Shown here: positions 7,061-12,199 of the stretch, piece after piece
How the letters are laid out: every line of letters starts with the position of its first letter
Position numbering within the stretch: the first letter of the stretch is position 1
Source: an uncultured Peptostreptococcaceae bacterium
Lineage (GTDB): Bacteria > Bacillota > Clostridia > Tissierellales > Peptoniphilaceae
DNA length: 12,199 nt
NCBI GenBank assembly: GCA_945910665.1
Contig: CAMDZK010000011.1
Coordinates: 1-12,199 of the forward strand
Direction: 5' to 3'
The notes under the pieces: generated by a model
What the model was told of the DNA's origin: nothing
Databases searched by the model: none
The model's input: only the letters and a program-made list of their open reading frames with translations
Program-made: the position numbers and the translations under genes

Positions 7061-7474
7061 TTACTCTTCGCTCTCTTTGTTTATATTCGCTAATTGTGCA
7101 ATAGTTACCGATTCTAAATAGTCGTCGATCTGATTTTGGATGCCTAGAAAAACATCTTGTAAGCGAGGGTACACGTACTTCTCTTTTTCACCTTCACCGA
7201 AGGTTACTGGATGAAAATTTGTCGTATTCTCCATCACATTGATAATCTCGTACAAGGTGACATGAGCAGGGTCTCTCACTAAACGCCAGCCGCCTTTAAT
7301 CCCCCTTTGTACACTTAACATACCCGTGGACCGCAGACGACGAAGGATTGCATGCAAATACCCTTGTGGAATGGACATGTTTTTTGAAATTTCAGTTGTA
7401 CTTACACTTCCACCATCCTTCGCCAAATAAATGAGAGCACGGATGGCATAATCAGTCGTCATATTTAACTGCAT
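7061..7474 (-). CDS. Rrf2-family transcriptional regulator without Fe-S cysteines
   Basis: A 137-aa winged-helix repressor-like protein. It opens with the family signature MQLNMTTDYAIRALIYLA; a helix-turn-helix follows at about 24-47 (VSTTEISKNMSIPQGYLHAI), then the wing with GIKGGWRL (58-65) and the VTLYEIINVME helix (72-82). IscR, NsrR and RsrR bind an iron-sulfur cluster through cysteines, but this protein has no cysteine at all. It is therefore closer in kind to cluster-free members such as CymR, and its signal is unknown. AAGGG lies shortly before the ATG. It is transcribed away from the wall-deacetylase gene and ends four bases from the IS remnant. A near-palindrome in its own leader suggests autoregulation. 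Confidence 0.9.
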   Translation of the reverse strand: MQLNMTTDYAIRALIYLAKDGGSVSTTEISKNMSIPQGYLHAILRRLRSTGMLSVQRGIKGGWRLVRDPAHVTLYEIINVMENTTNFHPVTFGEGEKEKYVYPRLQDVFLGIQNQIDDYLESVTIAQLANINKESEE

Positions 7475-7493
7475 AGAAATCCCTTACTTTCTG

Positions 7494-7505
7494 TATGTTA
7501 ACCTA
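7494..7505. promoter_or_regulatory. Candidate operator (near-palindrome) in the Rrf2 gene leader
   Basis: TATGTTAACCTA is a 12-base palindrome around GTTAAC with one mismatched pair. It lies immediately downstream of the -10 of the Rrf2 gene promoter, at the expected transcription start, where a bound dimer would block initiation. Confidence 0.4.
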
Positions 7506-7534
7506 AGTGTAACTGATGAGAATCTAAAATGCAA
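7506..7534 (-). promoter_or_regulatory. Promoter of the Rrf2-family gene
   Basis: On the minus strand, TTGCAT (7534-7529), a 17-base spacer, then TACACT (7511-7506). The -10 ends 31 bases before the ATG. The spacing is ideal; the hexamer matches are modest (3/6 and 4/6). Confidence 0.45.
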
Positions 7535-7688
7535 GAAATATGCACATGTTACCACGTTCAGTAATGATCTGAAGAGAAAGGACTCATGGTTGAAAAAACA
7601 TAATTTGTGAAAAATAATTTCTCTCAAAGAAAAGCCGTTACTTCTTTTTGTGAAATAGTATTATAAGATTCTTTTTTCATTAAAAGTG

Positions 7689-7716
7689 TTGATAGAAAAA
7701 CATACTATGTTACGAT
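7689..7716 (+). promoter_or_regulatory. Promoter of the CWB2-polysaccharide deacetylase gene
   Basis: TTGATA (7689-7694), a 16-base spacer, then TACGAT (7711-7716) preceded by TGT, which makes an extended -10. The GGAGG ribosome binding site is at 7729-7733 and the ATG at 7739. A weaker upstream candidate, TTGAAA (7590-7595) with AATAAT (7613-7618), may add a second start. The rest of the 264-base gap (7475-7738) is AT-rich and shows no gene. Confidence 0.6.
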
Positions 7717-7738
7717 AGAGTCAAATGCGGAGGTAACT

Positions 7739-9499
7739 ATGAAAAAGAAATTAACATACATCATCTTGCTCTGTCTCTTCCTTTTTCCGATGGTTGGAAA
7801 TGCAGAGGCAAAGAGAATTGCAGGGGAAAATCGCTATGAAACATCCGTCCTTTTAGCTCAAGAAGCGTACACTTCACCGAGATATGTCTTGTTGGCTGGA
7901 GGAGAATCTTATGTGGATGCTATCGCTGGTGGCGTTTTGGGTTATCACTTAGAAGCTCCTCTCATTTTTGTATCAAAACATTCGATTCCAACCGTTGTTT
8001 CTGATGCACTCGCCCAGTGGGACCCTGATTATGTCATCCTCTTGGGAGGAGAAAACTCCATTTCTCACAAAGTAGAAAAGGAACTACGAGAAAAGTATTC
8101 CATTAAGCGACTTGCAGGCGCGAACCGCTACGAAACGGCGGAGCATGTCAATGCATTTGCTACTTTATATGGCGCAAATTCTGAACAAGATGTGCTCGTA
8201 GACGGTCAAGTTCTCGCAGATTCTCTCATTGCTGCTCCTTTTGCTGCGCAACAAGAAGGCGTACTCCACTTATATTCTGATACGAGCGAAATGCCGAAAT
8301 GGATTGTCGGTGGAAAAAACCGCGTACCGATCGATCCGTCCGTTGCACGCTTCGCAGGAGATAACCGCTATCATACGAGTGCAGTTTTGGCGACAGAAGC
8401 CTTTATGGACGCAACCGATGTAATCCTCGCCAATGGAGAAAATCCGGTCGATGCGCTGAGTGCCGTCAATTTGGCCAATCTTTTAAAAGCACCCATACTC
8501 TATGTCAAAAGAGATACAATTACACAAGACGTTTATCAATTTATTCAAGGACGCAATGTTTATTTAGTCGGTGGAAGTGCTTCCATTGGTCGTAGGGTGG
8601 AAGATCAAGTCAATGGAATCCATTCCCCCAATGAAGGGGGCGATGTGCTCATATTAATGTATCATCACATTGGGCATCCGAACGCTGCCAAATATAATGT
8701 ATCATCAGAAGAATTCAGACACCACTTACAAGTACTATATGATCAAAAATACCTACCAGTACCCGTCAGCGATTACGTGAATGGAACCATTGATCTTCCA
8801 AGAGGATACACGCCTTATGTCATCACTTTTGATGATGGAAGTGCAAATAACTTTTGGATGTTTGACGATGGCACCATCGAGCCCAACAGTGGTGTGGGAG
8901 TATTGATGGACTTTGCAGAAACTCACCCAGGATTTCATCCCCATGCAACATTTTTTGTCAACAAGAATTCCTTTGGGCAACCGGAATTTTTAAATCAAAA
9001 AATTGAGTATCTGTATGCCAATGGAATGGAATTGGGGAATCATTCTTATACCCATCCTCATTTTTCTGTCGTTGGACCAGAGGAGACGACAAAGGAATTG
9101 GCAACACTTTCTTCCTATATTGAAAGTTATGACGCCATGCCTTATCCACTGAAATATATTGCTACACCTTTTGGTGATCAGCCGCCAAGCAGCTGGAATT
9201 ATGTTCTCAAAGAAGGTAGTTTTGATGATCATGGATATTATCATGATGCGATCTTCTATACAGCAGAAAAAATAGCAAAATCCCCATACGATCGTGCATT
9301 TGATGCGGGCCGTATTTACCGTATGGGCATTGGCGCACCGTACACAGTGACGATTGAAGAATTATTAGAAAAGTATACGACTCGCAGCACACGCTACTAC
9401 TCTGATGGTAATGTGAACACCGTCACCATTCCAAAAGCATTTGCTGACTCGATCCAAACAAGAAATAACGAATCCATTGTTTTTGTCGAAGAAGAATAA
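7739..9499 (+). CDS. Secreted cell-wall-bound polysaccharide deacetylase with three CWB2 repeats
   Basis: A 586-aa exported protein. Residues 1-24 form a signal peptide with a hydrophobic core (YIILLCLFLFPMVG) and cleavage expected after AEA. Three cell-wall-binding type 2 repeats follow, each opening with an R(I/L/F)AGxNRYxT motif at about 26, 124 and 204; they run to about residue 295. Three such repeats are the usual set for noncovalent binding to wall polymers in clostridia. The C-terminal part (about 302-560) is a NodB-homology polysaccharide deacetylase: ILMYHHIG start, motif 1 TFDDG (Asp365, Asp366) and motif 2 HSYTHP (His435, His439), giving the Asp-His-His metal site. It probably removes acetyl groups from peptidoglycan or another wall glycan. 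It has GGAGG at seven-base spacing, its own promoter and a terminator. The exact substrate is unknown. Confidence 0.93.
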   Translation: MKKKLTYIILLCLFLFPMVGNAEAKRIAGENRYETSVLLAQEAYTSPRYVLLAGGESYVDAIAGGVLGYHLEAPLIFVSKHSIPTVVSDALAQWDPDYVILLGGENSISHKVEKELREKYSIKRLAGANRYETAEHVNAFATLYGANSEQDVLVDGQVLADSLIAAPFAAQQEGVLHLYSDTSEMPKWIVGGKNRVPIDPSVARFAGDNRYHTSAVLATEAFMDATDVILANGENPVDALSAVNLANLLKAPILYVKRDTITQDVYQFIQGRNVYLVGGSASIGRRVEDQVNGIHSPNEGGDVLILMYHHIGHPNAAKYNVSSEEFRHHLQVLYDQKYLPVPVSDYVNGTIDLPRGYTPYVITFDDGSANNFWMFDDGTIEPNSGVGVLMDFAETHPGFHPHATFFVNKNSFGQPEFLNQKIEYLYANGMELGNHSYTHPHFSVVGPEETTKELATLSSYIESYDAMPYPLKYIATPFGDQPPSSWNYVLKEGSFDDHGYYHDAIFYTAEKIAKSPYDRAFDAGRIYRMGIGAPYTVTIEELLEKYTTRSTRYYSDGNVNTVTIPKAFADSIQTRNNESIVFVEEE

Positions 9500-9500
9500 A

Positions 9501-9538
9501 AGAAGGCGAAATCCTGTGTGATTTCGCCTTCTTTTTTT
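9501..9538. terminator. Bidirectional hairpin terminator between the deacetylase gene and the paralogue pair
   Basis: A 12-bp perfect stem AGAAGGCGAAAT / ATTTCGCCTTCT (9501-9512 with 9521-9532), an 8-base loop and seven T on the plus strand. On the minus strand the stem is followed by TTTTATT, so it serves both convergent units. It starts just after the deacetylase stop and overlaps the stop codon of the minus-strand gene. Confidence 0.92.
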
Positions 9539-10607
9539 ACGCATCTGTGCCAACAAGGGCAGTTTTTACGTGTTCAATAAAGTCGTGAATATTTGTGACG
9601 AGGGTTTTAACCTCTAATGTTCCTCGGTCGGATAGTTTATTGACGGAGAATTCTTGGAGGTCTACAGAATAAATGTAAACGCGTCGAATCTCGCCATTCA
9701 TTTCATTATAGGAGGGAGTCATATTTCCCGATGCAATGGTATTGAGTACGCTTGAAAGGCAAATGAGCATCGTCGCTTTTCTCGTATGGGCACGCATTTT
9801 GTCTTGGGCTTCATACACATTGTCGATGACTTCTTCTAAATTATAGCGGTCGCGAATTGACCCTGCCAAAATGTAAGGCACCTCTTCTTCGACAAAAGCT
9901 TTCATAAAACCATCTTGAATATTGCCGTCTTTCACCGCTTTTTCAATTCCACCGAGTTCACGGATTCTTCGTACCGTTTCAAACTCATCGTCTGCTGTAG
10001 TGGTATTTTTTCCTTCGCTTTCGACAAGTCCACGGGAAAGGTCGATGACGGCTGTGGAGTTTCCTGCAATAAAGGCATTGACATATCCACCACGGGCCAG
10101 GGCAGCGAGATTATTTCTACTTTTGTCATCATGGGAGATGGAAGGTCCTAATACCCAAACGATATGACCGTCATTTTCTTTTTCTTCTCGCATAATCGCG
10201 TATAAATCATCATAGTCTTTGGAGAAAGCAGTTTCTCTACTTCGTCCACTGCGAAAAGCGAACTTGTCGCTCGCTGTGAGAGCAGAATCAAATCCATCCG
10301 TGTACATATAGATGCCTTCTGAAGCATCCTCCGTTCTACCAATAACGACGAGATCATCTTTCTTTAAATTTCTAAATTCGATGATTTGGACGTCTCTGTT
10401 CTTATCGATGACAGCGACTGTATCCATGCGACTTTCCACTGCCAATTTCCATTCGCCGTCCACTTTGAAATACTCAGGGTAGATGGAAAGCGCATGATAA
10501 TTTTCAGGTGCCACTCCGTCTGCCGGACATGGCTCTAGGATAGCATTTGGTGCATTTTGTAAAAATTCTTGGGTAAAATCAGGTGCCTTAAAAGGTGCTT
10601 TATCCAT
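9537..10607 (-). CDS. ArgZ/archaeal ornithine cyclodeaminase-like paralogue B (TIGR00300-type, function unknown)
   Basis: A 356-aa protein, paralogous to the gene upstream of it. Residues 28-92 resemble the beta-rich first subdomain (PADGVAPENYHALSIYPEYF, then VDGEW and DDLVVIG). Residues about 145-350 resemble the Rossmann-like NAD-binding second subdomain (GHIVWVLGP 147-155, AGSIRD 248-253, SGNMTPS 293-299, KLSDRGT 324-330, LVTNIHDF 336-343). From memory of the archaeal enzymes, the C-terminal motifs are well kept. The central ones are altered: IAGNSTAVIDLS for LAGNALAxHDxE, no GHxxHL block, and SIRDRYNLEEV for SIRDDGPLPxV. The N-terminal domain of the archaeal enzymes is absent. Its ATG overlaps the stop of gene A by one base (TAATG) with GGAGG just upstream, so the two are coupled. 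The family converts ornithine to proline in archaea; this activity is not shown here. It may be the structural or cofactor-binding partner of A. Confidence 0.8.
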   Translation of the reverse strand: MDKAPFKAPDFTQEFLQNAPNAILEPCPADGVAPENYHALSIYPEYFKVDGEWKLAVESRMDTVAVIDKNRDVQIIEFRNLKKDDLVVIGRTEDASEGIYMYTDGFDSALTASDKFAFRSGRSRETAFSKDYDDLYAIMREEKENDGHIVWVLGPSISHDDKSRNNLAALARGGYVNAFIAGNSTAVIDLSRGLVESEGKNTTTADDEFETVRRIRELGGIEKAVKDGNIQDGFMKAFVEEEVPYILAGSIRDRYNLEEVIDNVYEAQDKMRAHTRKATMLICLSSVLNTIASGNMTPSYNEMNGEIRRVYIYSVDLQEFSVNKLSDRGTLEVKTLVTNIHDFIEHVKTALVGTDA

Positions 10608-11698
10608 TAACGTGCCTCCTTCTTAGAACCAACGAGAACTTTCTTTAAGATAAAGACAAAGTCTTGGACGTTGGTTGTAAATGATCGGGTCAGATAGTGA
10701 TTACGAACTTTTGCAACGGAGTCTTCTGCGTAGGACGTGATGTCGACTGTGTAGACGAAAACAGGTTCTACGACACCATCTTTCACATGATAACTCGAAG
10801 AAAACATCGTTCCTGCAACGGAGTGTAAAAGCGTGGCTAAGTTTATGACAAGGGTCGCTTTTTCCATTTCTTTGCGCATCGCTTGAAAGGAATCGGTGAC
10901 CGTATGGTGAACGGGAGGTAGGGGTCCATCATCGCGGATAGAGCCAGCGAGCACGTAAGGAATGTTCATTTCTACGAGTGTCTTCATAAGACCATCTTTT
11001 ACTTCTCCGGATTCGACAAAGCCTTCAATGGAACCAATACGACGACATTCGTTAATGGTATCTAAGTGATTATAATGGCCGTTTGGAACGGCTTCTTGTG
11101 TGTAGATATTTTGTCCGAGGGCTGTATTTAAGTATCCACCCTCCAAATCATGGGTGGCTAAAGCATTTCCCGCTAAGACGGCGTTTACAAAACCTGCTTT
11201 TGTTAATTCTTCAAAAGCAATCCTTGAATCGTAGTTAAAGACCGCTGCAGGTCCCATGACCCATACGATATGACCACCATTTTCTTTGTGGTAACGCATG
11301 AGCTCGAAGAGATACTCATATTTTTCTGATTCAGATTCTTCGAAAGGAAGGGAACGATAGGGTTTTCCTGCTTCAGGAAAGGCATTCACATGGGTATAAA
11401 CCCCTTCAGATCCATCGCGTTTATGGGCCATCACGACGGCATCTCCACTTTTGATGTCTTGACATTCCACAAAGGATAAAGTGTCATCATTTAAAACGAC
11501 AGCGCAAAAGGGAACAGAAACTTCTGGTAATATCCACTCGCCCTTCACCTTATAATGTTCAGGAAAGGCAGAACTTAAGTGAAATCCTCTAGGTGGTACG
11601 CCATCTTTTTGGGCATGTTTAAAGGTGACGTCTGGTGCGCTTGCAAACTCTGATTTACTAAAATCAGGTGCCTCATATTTAGGCATTTTAAAAGACAT
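10607..11698 (-). CDS. ArgZ/archaeal ornithine cyclodeaminase-like paralogue A (TIGR00300-type)
   Basis: A 363-aa protein, first gene of a two-gene unit. Residues about 30-92 are the beta-rich first subdomain (KDGVPPRGFHLSSAFPEHYK, then VKGEW). Residues about 142-355 are the Rossmann-like second subdomain. The central family motifs are strongly kept: GHIVWVMGPAAVF (142-154), LAGNALATHDLE (175-186), NGHYNHLDTIN (206-216), RRIGSI (219-224), LAGSIRDDGPLPPV (250-263) and LATLLHSVA (287-295). The C-terminal motifs that paralogue B keeps (GNMxPS, DRGT) are lost: GTMFSSS (296-302) and VRNHYLTRS (331-339). The archaeal relatives make proline and ammonia from ornithine with NAD. The about 80-100-residue N-terminal domain of those enzymes is missing, and the ideal AAAGGAGG before this ATG shows that this start is real. 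The exact reaction is unproven. Confidence 0.82.
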   Translation of the reverse strand: MSFKMPKYEAPDFSKSEFASAPDVTFKHAQKDGVPPRGFHLSSAFPEHYKVKGEWILPEVSVPFCAVVLNDDTLSFVECQDIKSGDAVVMAHKRDGSEGVYTHVNAFPEAGKPYRSLPFEESESEKYEYLFELMRYHKENGGHIVWVMGPAAVFNYDSRIAFEELTKAGFVNAVLAGNALATHDLEGGYLNTALGQNIYTQEAVPNGHYNHLDTINECRRIGSIEGFVESGEVKDGLMKTLVEMNIPYVLAGSIRDDGPLPPVHHTVTDSFQAMRKEMEKATLVINLATLLHSVAGTMFSSSYHVKDGVVEPVFVYTVDITSYAEDSVAKVRNHYLTRSFTTNVQDFVFILKKVLVGSKKEAR

Positions 11699-11710
11699 AG
11701 TTACCTCCTT

Positions 11711-11739
11711 TTGTATTGTTATTTACGTACACTTATTAT
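11711..11739 (+). promoter_or_regulatory. Promoter of the MalY/PatB-type gene
   Basis: TTGTAT (11711-11716), a 17-base spacer, then TATTAT (11734-11739). The ATG lies about 55 bases downstream. The -10 overlaps the -10 of the divergent promoter. Confidence 0.55.
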
Positions 11740-11743
11740 ACCA
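11735..11743 (-). promoter_or_regulatory. Extended -10 promoter of the paralogue pair
   Basis: On the minus strand, TGGTATAAT: TG at 11743-11742 and a consensus TATAAT at 11740-11735. No good -35 is seen. The gene A start codon is 37 bases downstream of the -10, with AAAGGAGG before it. Confidence 0.7.
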
Positions 11744-11763
11744 TAGATAGATAAAGTAGTTCG

Positions 11764-11773
11764 CAAACGTTTG
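11764..11773. promoter_or_regulatory. Candidate LacI/PurR-type operator
   Basis: CAAACGTTTG is a perfect 10-base palindrome with a central CG, the pattern of LacI-family operators. With the flank, CGCAAACGTTTG resembles the left two thirds of the E. coli PurR box. It lies just upstream of the -35 position of the minus-strand promoter and in the leader of the plus-strand gene, so one bound repressor could act on both. Confidence 0.45.
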
Positions 11774-11793
11774 ATACAAAAGGAGAAGAATTT

Positions 11794-12199
11794 ATGAAAT
11801 ACAATTTTAACCAAATCATCGACCGCAAGGGTACGTTTTCTGTAAAAAACGACCTACTTCCCCAAAACAGCCCTCCCAATGCCATCCCAGCATGGGTAGC
11901 AGACATGGATTTTACTGTGGCAAAACCAATTCAAGACGCGCTGATCCAACAGGCGCATCACGGCATTTTTGGGTACACCTACTATCATAGCGAGGACTTA
12001 AAAGAAGCGACACGCAATTGGTTTTTAAGACGCTTTCAATGGGAGGTACCAAAAGAAGCATTTGTCTATAGCCCAGGGGTTGTGCCCGCGGTTGGCACTT
12101 TAGTAGAAATACTATCGGAACCTGGCGATGCTATTATTATTCAAAAACCCGTGTATCATCCATTTCAAATGCAAATCGAAAAAAGAAATCGCATCGTGG
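11794..12199 (+). CDS. MalY/PatB-type PLP aminotransferase / C-S beta-lyase, N-terminal part (3' end outside window)
   Basis: The first 135 residues of a fold-type-I PLP enzyme; the family is about 390 aa, so about one third is present. The family opening is clear: MKYNFNQIIDRKGTFSVKND, then IPAWVADMDF (31-40), GIFGYTYYHSEDL (57-69), WFLRRFQWEV (76-85), VYSPGVVPAV (91-100) and QKPVYHPF (117-124). The AWVADMDF and GYTxY blocks are hallmarks of the MalY/PatB group. Its members cleave cystathionine or cysteine to a thiol or sulfide, pyruvate and ammonia, or act as aminotransferases. The catalytic lysine lies beyond the window. AAGGAG is about eight bases from the ATG. It is divergent from the ArgZ-like pair and shares its control region, suggesting linked amino-acid metabolism. 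Confidence 0.9.
   Translation, partial: MKYNFNQIIDRKGTFSVKNDLLPQNSPPNAIPAWVADMDFTVAKPIQDALIQQAHHGIFGYTYYHSEDLKEATRNWFLRRFQWEVPKEAFVYSPGVVPAVGTLVEILSEPGDAIIIQKPVYHPFQMQIEKRNRIV

Noticed and set aside
6526..7064. ATTA on both sides of the IS remnant as a target duplication
   Set aside because: The right copy (7060-7063) starts two bases beyond the CA end of the element, so it is not directly flanking; such a short AT word is expected by chance.
1..12199. CRISPR arrays, tRNA or rRNA genes, prophage or toxin-antitoxin modules
   Set aside because: No regularly spaced repeats, cloverleaf-like or rRNA-like sequences, or matching small gene pairs were seen; intergenic gaps are short and accounted for.

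Overview
The window looks like chromosomal DNA of an anaerobic, low-to-moderate-GC member of the Firmicutes (Clostridia or Tissierellia type). The evidence is a lon-engB pair, a two-CxxC rubredoxin, an Rrf2-family regulator, a secreted protein with three cell-wall-binding type 2 (CWB2) repeats, strong AGGAGG-like ribosome binding sites and sigma-A type promoters, several with an extended -10 TGn. TGA is used as an ordinary stop. No species is assigned.

Layout. (1) 1-1494: the 3' end of lon (Lon protease) overlaps engB (ribosome-assembly GTPase) by four bases; a bidirectional hairpin terminator follows. (2) 1549-1707, minus strand: rubredoxin with its own promoter. (3) 1873-2262: a single-gene unit encoding a small GHKL ATPase of the anti-sigma-factor type, ended by a strong terminator. 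(4) 2391-6515: a tight operon of typA/bipA, a cardiolipin synthase and a fold-type-IV PLP enzyme. (5) 6530-7057: a decayed IS3-family (IS150-like) element that has lost its middle and carries two nonsense codons; its left-end hairpin now sits where the operon's terminator would be. (6) 7061-7474, minus strand: a cysteine-free Rrf2 regulator, divergent from (7) 7739-9499: a secreted CWB2 plus polysaccharide-deacetylase protein. A bidirectional terminator follows. (8) 9537-11698, minus strand: two tandem, translationally coupled paralogues related to the archaeal ornithine cyclodeaminase / ArgZ-AgrE C-terminal family (TIGR00300-like). (9) 11794-end: the start of a MalY/PatB-type PLP enzyme, divergent from the pair.

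The most interesting part is 9537-12199. The two paralogues appear to have kept different parts of the family's conserved motifs: the upstream one keeps the central motifs and the downstream one keeps the C-terminal ones. This suggests an obligate two-subunit enzyme in which each chain supplies what the other lost. The pair shares a 95-base control region with the MalY/PatB gene. That region has overlapping -10 elements on the two strands and a 10-base perfect palindrome resembling a LacI/PurR-type operator. Together this may be one co-regulated amino-acid pathway, but the substrate cannot be read from the sequence.

The rest is largely housekeeping: proteolysis, ribosome and translation GTPases, membrane lipid synthesis, wall modification and redox.
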